The translations under genes were made by a program, and so were the position numbers. A DNA stretch of 64,000 bases from Siniperca chuatsi. Its lineage: Eukaryota; Chordata; Actinopteri; Centrarchiformes; Sinipercidae. Shown piece by piece: positions 23,701-36,000 of this stretch; position 1 is the first letter of the stretch, and every line of letters begins with the position of its first letter. The notes beneath the pieces were generated by a model. It saw nothing but the letters and a program-made list of their open reading frames with translations. It did no database searches and was not told the origin of the DNA. The stretch lies in the NCBI RefSeq assembly GCF_020085105.1, contig NC_058062.1, forward strand, positions 4,924,945 to 4,988,944. Reading direction: 5' to 3'.

Positions 23701-24410
23701 TTAGTTGATTAACAGGAAGTCATTCTTAACTCACAGTTAATCAAAAGTTTAAATAATTAATATTAATAATGTATCTTGAAATATATATCTTGAAAGGTGA
23801 GATTGTTGGATAGAAAATTGTTTGTTTTGGTTTGGTTTTCAAGCAGTCACAACAAGAATTATAATGATTTAGTTATTATTATTTTGTTGTTTTATTTTAT
23901 ACTTTATTGTCATTAATGAAATTCATAAATTATCTCAATGCCCCCAACTCATCATGATAGAGTAGAACAAGAAAAGTTTAAAAAAAGACAGGAGAGATAT
24001 ACTATACATACTTAAACACTGTGTGAGCATGCATATCCAAAGATATTTAATTATTTTTAATTTTACCACAGTTATTTAAAATATTGCCTCATGTATTTTT
24101 TCAAAGACAGACAAAAAATCTTTGTTTGTTGTGTGAAAAGATATTTTGATTAATTCTAGGAATGGAGCCAGACAGTTATTCATGCAATACTACATATTTG
24201 GTGCTACTACAGAGACCCCTTCCATCCTAACTTCTATGGGAAAATCCCAGATTTGACATTAGCATCATTACTTTGTCACAACTTAAAATAAGAAAGCTGA
24301 GCTGTGCACATACAGGGTAAATGCTGCATCAGTTGCTGAGGGTATAGAATACTTGTATCCCAGTCTGTAATATCGCAATGGACATCACAAACCAAAAATA
24401 AAGTCAGCGA
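23701..24410. other. Spacer upstream of mylpf
   Basis: AT-rich sequence without recognisable exons or repeats beyond short A/T runs. Confidence 0.35.
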
Positions 24411-24434
24411 GTGGCCGCTGTGCCTCTATGCAGG

Positions 24435-24524
24435 CAGATGGAGGTGGACAGAAGGAGGGTGGAGAGACAGTGTCCAGTGGTCAAACGAGCATCTATGTCC
24501 CGAATGTCCTTATTAGTCCACGTG
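24435..24524 (+). promoter_or_regulatory. mylpf: E-boxes upstream of mylpf
   Basis: CAGATG at 24435-24440 and CACGTG at 24519-24524 are E-boxes about 340 and 255 bases before the TATA box. Myogenic bHLH factors bind the CANNTG class, and fast myosin light chain genes are their known targets. Which of these sites is used cannot be told from sequence. Confidence 0.35.
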
Positions 24525-24671
24525 GGACTGCAGACCTGCAGCATGGTCCCTCAGCTATCAGGTTTACTTAATTCCAAGACTCCTGGGTCTATTTCTGATC
24601 TCCAGTAAGGTGATACGCTTTCGAGCCATTCTGTCTCCTCCATTTTGGCCATCAGTTCATCCTTGACCATC

Positions 24672-24722
24672 CTCTCTCTCTCCCCTCCGCTCTCTCTCTC
24701 TCTCTCCCTCTCTCTCTTTTTT
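24672..24722. repeat. (CT)n polypyrimidine tract before the mylpf TATA box
   Basis: A nearly pure C/T stretch of CTCTCT repeats interrupted by CCCCTCCG and CCC, ending in TTTTTT. It lies about 55 bases upstream of the mylpf TATA box. Confidence 0.8.
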
Positions 24723-24775
24723 ATCCCCATCCAAACTTAAGGCTGTGGCTAAAGTTAGACTGGCCTGTGGAGGGG

Positions 24776-24783
24776 TATATAAG
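24776..24783 (+). promoter_or_regulatory. mylpf: mylpf TATA box
   Basis: TATATAAG lies 83 bases before the ATG in GC-rich flanks (GGGG on the left, CCCCCGGGG on the right). A start site near 24806 would give a 5' UTR of about 60 bases. A strong TATA box fits a highly expressed muscle gene. Confidence 0.8.
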
Positions 24784-24865
24784 CCCCCGGGGATATACGT
24801 ATAACGCGGCTTCACACTGTCTTCTCCTTCTTGATCATCCAAACCTCCACTCATACCGTCTCAAG

Positions 24866-27800
24866 ATGGTGAGTACCAGGGTTCCCACATCTCTGCACTC
24901 TGCTGGTGGAAAATACTACAGGGGAATCAAACGGATGGATTAACTTCGCTTTTTGATGCATTTTCTGTCGAAGCTTGAACTAATATTAACAAAAAGATGG
25001 GAGCATTTGTCATCACTTGCAGTAGATCAAGCGTTTTTGGACATTTTTTGTGGAGTTGTGGATAGTTGGAGATCTTGGTGATGCTCTTCAATTCAAAATG
25101 CACTTCAGATTGCATGCCAAACTCAAACATCTGCAGGGCAAAATTAAGCAAAAGGATTTTGAAAACATTTACTCATACTCATACGCCAAGTGCATGTCAT
25201 ATTAGTAGTCAGATGAAAAATGTCTTTGCTAACCTGATGATTGCACCTGAACTTTTGGGATTTGCTAGAGCAATGGTTCCCAACCTGAGGCTCAAGGTTC
25301 TTTATGGGGTAACAAGATAAATCTAAGGGGTTGTGACATGATCATGGGACAGGAAAGAAGAAATATTTTCTTGTGCTACAAAAAATCTATAAAATGTTTT
25401 CAGCCTTTTCTCTAATCTTTGTTTCTGTAGTTCAGGCTTCTAACAATTTTTCAAATTAAACAATGAAAATGAAAGAAGTTCGTAGGGGAAAATCTTTCTT
25501 TTTGGTGGATATATGCAAGTATACGTTGCTTGATCTTAAAGGATCACAAGCCAAAAAGGTTGGGAACCACTGCCTGTACATCACTCAGTAGCATCACTGT
25601 GAGTTTTAGCCATAAGCTAACTGACTTACTTGAAGATTTTACTCATGTGTTTGACCCACAGGCACCAAAGAAGGCCAAGAGGAGGCAGGCAGCAGGAGAC
25701 AGTGGCTCCTCCAACGTGTTCTCCATGTTTGAGCAGAGCCAGATTCAGGAGTACAAAGAGGTTTGTCCAGCCACACAGTGACACTCCATCCCTACAGGAG
25801 CCCCTTTTTTCTACTGTATGAGCATCATTCATTGCAGCCTTAGGAAGCATTAGACATCTGTGTTACCTCTGGTTAGTTGATAGATGGATATAAAGAACCC
25901 CAGATTCTGAATTAAAGCTTGTGTATTTTGAAATCAATTTCTTAGAGACAGTAACCAAAATTAGAGTTTGGTTAAGCAGCTCTCGGATTCATTTTCATGG
26001 CAGTTGCTATTTTGCGTGCCCCCCTCTTCTCCCCTGACAATTTAATAAGCACGAGAATGTCATTAGGAGGAGCTCTGAAATTTCTGACACCATCTGAAGC
26101 TCTCCACATTTTGTTCACCTTTGACCCCCCCCCAGCTGTCACTCAGACATCTCTTTCTGAGGCTCTTGCTGAAGGCTGGGAGGCCAAGCAGAACAACTGG
26201 ACCTCGATAGGCGTATTGTAATCCAGAACAGAGACTATGGACAGGAAAGAGCTTTTATGCTTTTTGCACATTTGATGTTTTCGAAACTCAACTTTTGTTG
26301 CTCAATTTCAGAACTTTGACTTTTGAAAGTGATTTGATGAGCAGAGAAAGAAAGACCAAAAAGCAAAAGGAGAAAGTGTAAAAGTGAGGCGTGAGTTCAG
26401 TAAGGTCAGGGAGATGGGATTTTATAAGGATGGGCTGTCAAGAGATTGGATAATGACGGTGTCTGTGTTTTCAGTTTTGTCAAGGGATATGTGATGTAAG
26501 CTATGTGCTAATAAAGGAAACATATCTCCTGCGATAAATGATACAGGCTTCTTGAGTGCCACTCAGGGAATGTATGACATGATGATTAGGATGATCTTAG
26601 CACATTTCACTGATGGAAAGATAGCAGGCGGGGGGGTTGTATCTGTCAGAGCGAGGGATGTGTGTGTTCAAGTCCAAGGGGTTATCTTAAGTTTCATAGA
26701 CGTAAGTTGCACAGGGTGAGCAGATCAGACAGCTGTTCCCTAATGATACTTTCCCAGATTAACATGTAAGAAAAGACTCTGGCCATCTTAAGCACCCCCA
26801 TCAGCCCCTCCCCCCTAAAGGCCACTACAGTCAGGTTTGACTTTTTGGGTGCAACTTTTTTCTTGCACAATATCCTCAAACATTTCTACAGCACGGTGTC
26901 AAAGATACTCGCCAGCTGTCACTTTAATGGGTTAACTGTTGACTGAGGAGTCCCTAAAAAGTGTAAAGAGGTCTCACCCTGTCCATCCACACAGACACAT
27001 GTCTGTCTTCAGTGCTTCCTTCAAGAAATAAACCGAGTCTGCTTCTCTTCTTTTTAGGCTTTCACAATCATTGACCAGAACAGAGATGGTATCATCAGCA
27101 AAGATGACCTTAGGGACGTGCTGGCTTCAATGGGTAAGTGGTGGTGGGATAAATCTACATTGGAAACGCATGTGTAACTGTGTGTTTCTTGGTTTCTTGT
27201 ACTAATCCGAATTCTTTTGGCTGTTCAGGCCAACTGAACACAAAGAACGAGGAGCTGGAGGCCATGATCAAGGAGGCCAGCGGCCCCATCAACTTCACCG
27301 TCTTCCTCACCATGTTTGGAGAGAAGCTGAAGGGTGGGCATCTAATTTTCACCAACTGTCACTCCCAAATTGTTGTGTGTTTTACACTATTTGCATTATA
27401 CTGAAGTAGTATAATCAGTCGTCAGCGGTGGAAAGTAACTAAGTACATCTACTACTAGTACTTGTATTTTACTTAAGTATTTCCATTTTATGCTACTTTA
27501 TACCTCAACTCCACTGCATTTCAGAGGGGAAATTTGTACTTTTTACTCTACTGTATTTATTTACAGTAATAGTTACTTTTCAGATCAAGATTTTATATAC
27601 AAGTATATGCATACATATCAATACATCAGTGATCCAGTGATATAGTAATATAGCACTGATTGAGGATGTTCTGTATTATGAGTACCTTTACCTTTGATAC
27701 TTTTAAGTACACATTGGTGCTTATATTTCTATACTTTCACTTAAGTAAAATTAGTAATGCAGGACATTAACTCATAATGGAGTATTTTTATTATGTGGTA

Positions 27801-28904
27801 TTGAATGCTTCTTCCACCACTGTCAGTCAGTGTAACCAACCTCTTCCTCTGTCCTCACCAGGTGCTGACCCCGAGGACGTTATTCTTAGCGCTTTCAAGG
27901 TCCTGGACCCCGAGGGTACTGGAACTATCAAGAAGCAATTGTGAGCATTTTTAAATTATTTTAATGTTCACCACGTATGTCCAAAGTTAATGAATTATAA
28001 TTTTGACTCCCAAAATCTGTCTGTTTGCCCATTCCAGCCTCGAGGAGCTCCTGACCACTCAGTGCGACAGGTTCTCCAAGGAGGAGGTAAAATCACCAAC
28101 CTGTTGGAAAAATACTACATGTTTTTGGCAGACTGGCTCATTGGTCTCGTTGCCTACTATAGATGTGCTTTTCTGAGTTTATCATAGAAATATAGAATTC
28201 CTAGTCTGTGCAACTCAGGCTAGTTTTTCTTTTTTTTGACACTTTTCAATTGTTACAAATTAAATATATTTTACAAAAGAAAGGGGGAAAAACATGAACA
28301 AAGCATATGATTCAAGTGGGGCATACATTTCTTGGTCAACTGCCTTTATGTCCATATTGTCTTTAAATCTATTCAGATCAAGATATGATAGTGTCCTCAT
28401 TGTTTGCAGATAAGGTGATCCATTTCTCCCATTTTCTTGGAGGCTCTCCCTCTTACATAGGGAAAATGTCAGTTTTTCCATCACATGTATGTCCCCCATT
28501 TTATCCATTCATTGTTTAAGACTGAGAGGTTCCTTTTCAGACAAGTTTTTTAAGTATATTATTTGAACAAAAGATTATTAGTTGTCAAAACTTTAAACTT
28601 TAAGCTGGGCTCAAATCTTAACAGTTTTGTTAAGTAAGCTGCCTTTAAAGTGTGAGCATTCTTAACTTTTTTTTTAACAGTGAGGGGATAACTTAACCAA
28701 TGGACCAATATCTCAAAAACATGGTGTATACCTTTAAAGAACCTCAGTAAGACAGTATATCCCCTGCCATTCTGAATTTCCAACCCTCTTTTTCTCCCTC
28801 AGATTAAGAACATGTGGGCCGCCTTCCCCCCAGATGTTGCCGGCAACGTAGACTACAAGAACATCTGCTATGTCATCACACACGGAGAGGAGAAGGAGGA
28901 GTAA
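24866..28904 (+). CDS. mylpf: Fast skeletal myosin regulatory light chain (MYLPF)
   Basis: Role: regulatory light chain wrapped on the myosin heavy-chain neck in fast muscle. Seven coding exons: 24866-24868, 25662-25760, 27058-27133, 27229-27333, 27862-27940, 28038-28086 and 28803-28904. Phases close for 170 aa (human 169). Exon 1 holds only the ATG, and exon 2 begins [10 protein letters not shown]. The N-terminal GSSNVFSMF contains the myosin light chain kinase serines. EF-hand 1 has the calcium loop [12 protein letters not shown] near residues 43-54, the divalent-ion site of these light chains. Later EF hands (for example [12 protein letters not shown]) are degenerate, as in the family. The end is THGEEKEE. 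A hAT-like MITE sits in intron 4. Neighbour tbc1d10b is convergent. I cannot tell mylpfa from mylpfb. Confidence 0.97.
25262..25578. mobile_element. Solo inner MITE ('ggttcccaacc' ends) in mylpf intron 1
   Basis: Left end CAATGGTTCCCAACCTGAGG and right end AAAGGTTGGGAACCACTGCC are inverted repeats about 315 bases apart. The interior contains AACAAGATAAATCTAAGGGG, the block also found in the nested elements at 15851 and 23163. No ORF. I saw no clear 8-bp target duplication. Confidence 0.65.
27428..27826. mobile_element. hAT-like MITE in mylpf intron 4, without the inner segment
   Basis: It begins CAGCGGTGGAAAGTAACTAA and ends GCTTCTTCCACCACTG, inverted termini (CAGYGGTGGAA). It is flanked by TCAGTCGT on the left and TCAGTCAG on the right, near-identical 8-mers as expected for hAT target duplications. 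Length about 400 bases, no ORF. Confidence 0.7.
28205..28770 (-). repeat. Possible LINE-1-like remnant in mylpf intron 6
   Basis: Minus-strand frames such as 28260-28508 (with [20 protein letters not shown]) faintly resemble the C-terminal end of teleost L1 ORF2, but no catalytic block is present. This is a weak recall-based guess; the intron could simply be unique sequence. Confidence 0.2.
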
Positions 28905-29111
28905 AGAGAAAGCTAGAAGACAAGAAAGACAGCAATCCCTTTGCTATTCTGCCTTCCCTGCCCTTTTCTTTCCTCCTCTTCCTCCCCGCTCACTTTTTGT
29001 GTAAACCCATGTGCTCAGCCGATCACGTTCAAACCAAAGACTTGTTACACTGACACCTGAGGATGCCCATGGGATGTCTATGTTTGCTTATGGGGAATAG
29101 GGGTGATTTTC

Positions 29112-29117
29112 AATAAA
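29112..29117 (+). terminator. mylpf: mylpf polyadenylation signal
   Basis: AATAAA in CAATAAAAATT, 208 bases past the stop. A second AATAAA at 29641-29646 could serve a longer form. Confidence 0.6.
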
Positions 29118-29129
29118 AATTATCCTATA

Positions 29130-30115
29130 ACATAATTTTCATCCACAAGCTTTTCTCAAAAACCTTTTCTTTCCTTGCAACCATCTTCTGTCTTCTCACC
29201 TCTATATCTCTGTCTGCCCTGTCACTTCAGCTTCTGAGGTATTTGTGTGAATGAAATGTGTCCCTCTGCTTCCCTCAGTATCTGAGGAGAAGACAGATTT
29301 ACTATTGGGGGGGGGCACACACAAAATGTGAGGACCTCATTCCAAATTTTGAAGATGTCCTCTTGGGTGGAAGAGGTGAGAGACGGGAGGGCATTTGCAG
29401 GTTAGAGAGGAAAAAGTTGCCTCCTTAAAGTGATGACAACTTTTTTCCTTGAAAAGTGAAAAAAAAAATGACTGAAGGAGAGGAGAGAAAGGGCCGAAAG
29501 AAAACATTCAAGTCTTCGATTTCTTTCCCTCCACTCCTTCCTGCACCCATTAAATCATCTTTTTTTTCCATAAGCTGTGTGTTCAGTGACTGGACTCTTC
29601 CTCACTTTTCCTCTGTAATGAATAAAAGGGACAAACTGTGAATAAAATCTCTTTCCTTTTGTACAATAGTGTCTGTTCAGTGGCTCTGTGGGACAGGGTT
29701 CGAGGGAGGAAACAAGTCTGGTGAAATAAATAGCTAAATCCCTCATGAATACACATCTAGTGACATCTAGTGGAGCTTCTTTACATTTGCATACACAAAC
29801 AGGAGCCATACAGATCAGCAGCTACTGTATATTGCTGCACTAATAGTAACTAAATTACCAAACCACTTGTATTATAGCAGTGACAGCTGACTTTCCCTGG
29901 TTAAAACAAAAATGCTGGTTATTTAAATCTAGCCAAATTCATGTTTCCAAGAATATGATCAAAAGTTGCATAAGCAGACACATAACATGATCTCTAGGTT
30001 GAATTCTTCATCACTACTGTAATTAATTTACCACGATGGTCATATGCAAACAGACCATCCTCCACATTTTAATAGACAAATGCCAAGAAAGACAAAAACA
30101 CCATGATGATTTAAT
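29130..30115. other. Convergent spacer between mylpf and tbc1d10b 3' ends
   Basis: Holds a second possible mylpf poly(A) signal at 29641, a G run near 29309 and no exon-like frames. Confidence 0.4.
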
Positions 30116-30124
30116 ATATTATGG

Positions 30125-30130
30125 TTTATT
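30125..30130 (-). terminator. tbc1d10b: Candidate distal poly(A) signal of tbc1d10b
   Basis: AATAAA on the minus strand in GTAATAAACC. If used, the 3' UTR would be about 2.9 kb (30115-33061), a region with no other gene content. Nearer signals may also be used. Confidence 0.3.
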
Positions 30131-33061
30131 ACTCATCACAAATGTCATTATCATCATTTAAATACATCAGTTGTAGATCTGAAGGAATGAATTCAATTAG
30201 CTATGATTTAATTTCACTTTTCGCCAGAGAGAGTGACATGTAAACTTAAAAACACAAAAGACATAACGGCATGGGGAGAAAAACAGCTGAAATGCTTCTT
30301 TAAATATTTGCATCAGTGGGGTCATTCCCAATCAAATGTAATCAAGAATGACAATTTCAGGATCAATGCTGAAATGCAAAAAGGACCTGTAGAAATTGAT
30401 TTATTGATTCATCCTCAATATTGCAGAGTTAAGTGCTGTTTCCACAGCGGGAAATCACAAGCTAGTGAGAGATTAATTTGATCATCACGACATCTCGAGC
30501 CCCCTGAATAAAGAGAAATTATCATCAAGACATGAGCTGCAAGGACATATTGCTCATAAGATATTGTAGTCCACGGGTCTCAAAGTGTGCTCAGAAAAAT
30601 ACCTACTGAAGCACAAAATTCATTCTTCCATGGCACCAATCTGATCGTCACGATCAGAGGTGAAATCAGTGCTGCTGTCACCACACACTACCAAGTCATG
30701 ATGGAGGATGGTTTGCATAGATGTGTTCAGTTTATCCTCACTAACACTAAACTAATTTGTCTATAAATGCACTAGTGTCAAATTAGGAGGGAGTGTGTGA
30801 TATCTATATATTTAAATGACAGCCATGTAAAGACCTGAAATAAGTGAAAAACAATGAATATGGAGGACATGTTGGCTACAACTACACGAAAGTCCCTCTA
30901 ATCCTTAACTACAAAAACAGTACAGTTAAAGAGCATCAATGTTTTTTGCCATCAAATGGTTTTACACTAACTACCTGGCACTATTCATCGTATACTGATG
31001 GGGTTCAGTGCAGTTTAATGTATGCATAAATATCTTACAGTACAGGACACTGAGTGTAAATATGATTAGGGAGTTAATCTATAAGTCATTATCAATGTTA
31101 CAACACAACTTGATGAGACAGACATACTTAAGATCTCAAATTAACAAACTATTCAAAGCTCATAAATCACCTCTTAGTATATTATACAGTACGATTAAGA
31201 CCTTCAACTCCCAAAAATTCTGTCTGAATCACTCATGTCACTGTTTGTTCTGTCGGAGGCCCATTTTTCCAGTCAAGTCTGTTTAATACTGCACTTCCGT
31301 AAACTGGAGACTCACAAACCTAAAGATGACCAAACCAACATTAAACTTAAATAATAGCAAAGACATGCATCAAGTTTGTTGTGTAAAAGCAGAGGACTTA
31401 GCGTGCAAAGAAAAAAAAAAGAAATTAAATATGAACACTTAAATGATCCCGCTGCAGCTACACTGAGTGTAGTCGGCCATCGTTCCAGTCAACCAGGTGT
31501 CTCTTACTCACATAGAAAAATAGTCAGATCCAAAATAATAATAATAATAATAATAATTCATAATATACTATATTTGATTAAATTAACCACTTTGTACATA
31601 AATACATCAGAGCCCAAAGGTCAAAGATCAAAGGTTAATGCTACATTGGCACACCTGGCACCTCCAGTCAAGTGGCTTCCTATAGGTCCTCAAAGTACAG
31701 ATTTCAAACTATGAAATCGGCCTGTTGAGATTCTCATTTTCTACGTCACTACACTAACGGAGTGGTCGACTTCAGTGGTGCTTTGTGAAAAATCACAAAT
31801 GCAAAAATCCTTCATTCGCTTAAGATACTTGAAATCACATTCTAATGGGTTAAAGAACATAAGTTCTTACCCATACTGAAATTTGGCTAAATAAAATACA
31901 TTATGTAGGATTTTGTTCGTCAAAAGCAAAATAATACAAATTTTATAGATGGACATTTGGTGTGCAGGATTTGTGCACGGTCACTGCAGGTTTTCACGTG
32001 ACCAGTTTAACAATAATGTTGCTTCCGCTTTTTTTTGCAAAAAAAAAAAAATCAACCTCAGACAAAAAGAAATTTAAATTGAAGCATGAAATAAAAACAA
32101 TAAAATGCTCCCTGTGTGTTGTTTTGTCAGAGACAAAATAACACACATAAACAGACCATTAAAAAACAGCCACCACTGCATGGTGTGTGGCTGTATTTTT
32201 AATTTTCTCCCTGTTTTCGTCTGTATACATTCCCTCCATTTCCCCCATCAGATTTATACCGATGACAGAAGAATTTGGGGAGAACCACACACGACAAGAT
32301 AAAATAAAGCAGGCAGAGAGAGACTGAAAACAGGGAGGCCACACATAGAACAGTAACACATTTCACTATACTACTAAGGCACACACTCACAACATTTAAC
32401 ATGACAATAAATACATCCTCAACAACATTGCTAGCATTTCTACCTTCAGTGCCTGCATTTGAGATGACCTTAAAGGGTATACTTTTCTTTTTGTTCCAGG
32501 CATTCAGATAACCTGTCCACAGATGAGAACTAATGGGGCATATGGAGTGCTAACAGGATCCTATGTACTGTAGGTAGACTTTTTATTTACATAATCTATG
32601 GCACCATAACTATTTCTGCAAACCTTCAGTTCAACAATCCTTTGAGTCGATGTTTTTCTAACCACAGCTATCAATCTGATTAAAATAATAAAACAAAAAA
32701 AAAACAAATCAAGAATTTAAAAAAAAAAAACTAAAAGAGATAATGACTGTAATCTTCTGAAATTTTATTCAGATTCACAGTCCATGCTCCAGTTGAAAAA
32801 GGAAATTTATCCCATCTTACTAAAACTCAGTGAAAAAAATGGTTGAACGAAGGGCAAAAAGCCCCCCGAGGCATTAAAACCATGATCCAGTTTTCTCCAC
32901 AGTCCTGGGACTACATTAAGTCTTCAAAAGGATGCGTTATACAGGAAGCCATCCCATTTTATATTTTATTAATCACCCTGTTTCTGGGGGTCTTTTGTTC
33001 CCCTGACCTCTTTTTTTGTTCAGTGTCCCTTTTCATTTTCCTGGAATGACAAGGTGGAAAA
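30131..33061 (-). other. tbc1d10b: Presumed 3' UTR or downstream flank of tbc1d10b
   Basis: No exon-like ORF on either strand. Contains an (ATA)n run near 31533-31555 and several A runs (32036-32053, 32691-32730). I see nothing that argues for a separate gene. UTR status is inferred from the convergent layout. Confidence 0.35.
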
Positions 33062-36000
33062 CTAGGCCGAATCTCTCGCTGCTGTAGCTCCATTTTTGTC
33101 CTCGGCTTCTCCTCTCCCTTTGTCCTTTTTCTTCCCCCCTTTCTTCTTCTCTTTTTCTAGCCTCTCTTTCTCCTTCCTGAGCCCCTCTTTTTCAGCCTTT
33201 TCCTTTTCTTTCTTTTCCTTTAGTTTTTTCTTCTCATCTTCCTTTTCCTTCTTCTTGTCTTTGCTCTTCTTCTTCTTTCCCTCTTCCTCAACAGCTGTGG
33301 CATCAGCCACTGGCGCCACTTCTTTTTTTGAATCTGGAAATGGCGGCAAGGGGGCGTTGTTTGCAGTAGGAGAGGGGATAGTAGGAGTAATTTGCTCAGA
33401 GACGATCTTAGGGGAGGGGGATAGAGTGCTAGGTGGTGGTGATGTGCTTTGTATTGGGGCTGAAGCAGTAGGCTGGCCCTGTGCTGAGGTAACCTCTGAG
33501 GCCTGAGCAACTAAGGGGCTCTGAGTGTGGGGTGGCGGTGCCCTCTGACCTGCCCCGGGAGGAATGGGTGGTTTATGGCTGGTGCCTCGTCCCGGGCTTG
33601 ATGTTACTGCAGGTGGGGACTGATGCTGCAGGCCCTCCATTCCTGATGGCCCTGAGAAGGAGCCTTTCTTGGGGTGGGAGTGGAAAGGAGTCCTGGACTT
33701 GCGGAAGCCAGGGAGTGAGAGGAGGCTGGAAGAGGCCCTGAGGGGTCCTGGTGGAGGGATTGGGCTTCCCAGGAAAGAGAAGCTACCACCGGAGCTGATG
33801 GAGGCGGCACGGCGTTTGTACTCAAAGATGGCTCTCGTACCGTGGAGGCGGCGGCCTGGCTGGTGTGTCAGCTCCCCTCTGGACTCCTTCCACTTCCTCA
33901 CCTGGACACTGCACTCCCTCTCTATAAGCGCCTCTGTCACCGGGAGCGTGATAATCTGGACAACACATCAGACAAGGACGAGACAGACGGAGGAAGTGAA
34001 AATTACTAGACTGGGCACTACAGGACAAAGTGACTCATAACTCGTGTTGCTGAGTAAAAACAGAAGCAGGTTTTGGTTATGTACATGATCTATGAAGCCA
34101 AGAGAAAAAGACCCACCTCCTGTACCAATATGTCCTCTCTGAAAGTGTCAGGTGAGATGTTCCTTAGACGCTCCATAGTTTCATACATGCCCTGCAATTC
34201 CCTAAGTTTATCGACAGAGCCAAGCATCTGTTTCAGTAGCACCAGGCCCACACGAAACACTATCTTCACCCCTACAACCAGAGACTTAGGTCAGGTTTCT
34301 GTCAAACTACAGAGCAAAAACAATACTGAATTTGACACATGCTTAAAACCTTTCTACTCAAGCAACTATAAACATTTATGACAGATAAAAAATGTATTAC
34401 ATTTCTTTTCTTAGATCATTATAACTCATCACCAACTAGAGGTAAATGTAGGTAAACAGTTCAGTTATAAACAGACAAGAGCACTGAGAGCTGGCTGAAC
34501 CGTGTGGATATGAATGGTACCTTCACAGAAGAACATGTCCCATACACGCAGAACACTGGCCCATGGTAAGGTGCGTGAGAAGATACACATGAACCACTCA
34601 GTCATGTAGAGAATTGGGTCAATCTTGAACTTCTTGAGATGACGGTACGCCATCGGACACGTACGCCGTAACAGGGAGAAAAAGATCTCGCCATCCAGCT
34701 GGATTGCTTCCTAAAAGACCGAAATGACGAGTTAATAAAGCTGAGAAAACTAACATGAAGGTCTGACAAAAACAGACATGAGTTAGTTCATTCACTCACC
34801 AGTCCAGCGCTGTAGTAGCCAGGAAGGTACTTCTCACATATCTGGACGAGGCACCAAAAAGCTTGCTGTGAAACAAAACCAAATTATAATAGTTAAGGTT
34901 GGCAATGAGATTTAAATGTTATCAGAAAGTAGTGAGATGAAACACAATTGCATCAATTCCCACTTTTGTTTCCTGCTTCTTTTTGGGGCTCTTTTAAAAA
35001 TAGAACAATGTGCACATTATTCATTGACCAAATCTTCTCACTCTGCCTTCTTCCTGTATTTGTTGTGCATAAATGATGGCAAGGCTGTGTTGTGATATAT
35101 AGTGACAATTATATACATGGACTCCTTGTCTTTCTGTCAAACAGAAAAGGGCTGCAACTGAAAATGTGAAATTTAGTAGATAAAGACACACTAGCTGCTA
35201 CCAGGCATCAACTACAGCAACTGTCCCAGTGTCATTAGAAAATAACACACACTGCTACTTGAGTACCACAACATCACAGCAAAACACCCTCACACTGACA
35301 CATCGGCATACACCCATTTATTCATGTGACTGAATGAACTCAAACTGTTTCAAACTGTCAGAATATAGATTAGGCAGATCTGTGTGGTCACCCTGCTGTT
35401 ATTTTTCATTTAGTAAGTAACCCCAATGAAATAATAACTAAATAAAGTTTCAGTTTTGTTTTGGTTTCTTGCACGCCCACTATGTTTTTCTCATGAGCGC
35501 TCTCTTAATGTGTCGTATGAGAAAGGATGAACAGAAATAGAGATGCTTAAATAAAAACAAAATGCATCTTGTGATGTGCTACATACTGATGTTAACTCAT
35601 CTTCCTGTGTGCCTACTGGTCTAACATCAAGAAATAAAGTAGAGTAAAATCATACAGTGGACATTTGCCCCAAGATACAGTCTTGTGTGATGTGTGTTAG
35701 GGTATGGAGGCATTGTGAGATAATGTAACATAAAAGTAAATTGTAAGGTATTTAATATCTATTCATTCTATTTCTATTCAGTCTAGTCCATTGGTGGTAA
35801 CAGAATTTCAACACAACTCAATACTGGGCAATAATGTATTTATGACGCTTTGTAAATTATTCGGTAATCATTACAGAACTGACACTGATGGACCCTCTTC
35901 ATTTCCCACGTAATGAGAACCTGTACCCCTGGTGGCTCAACCCCTCACCTCAGCAGGCATATGCATGAGCAGCACTGCAGCCACTGGAGCCTGGGCCTGG

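Noticed and set aside
33096-33506. Plus-strand ORF very rich in Phe and Ser
   Set aside because: It is the complement of the Lys/Glu-rich tail of TBC1D10B and reflects its purine-rich coding strand.
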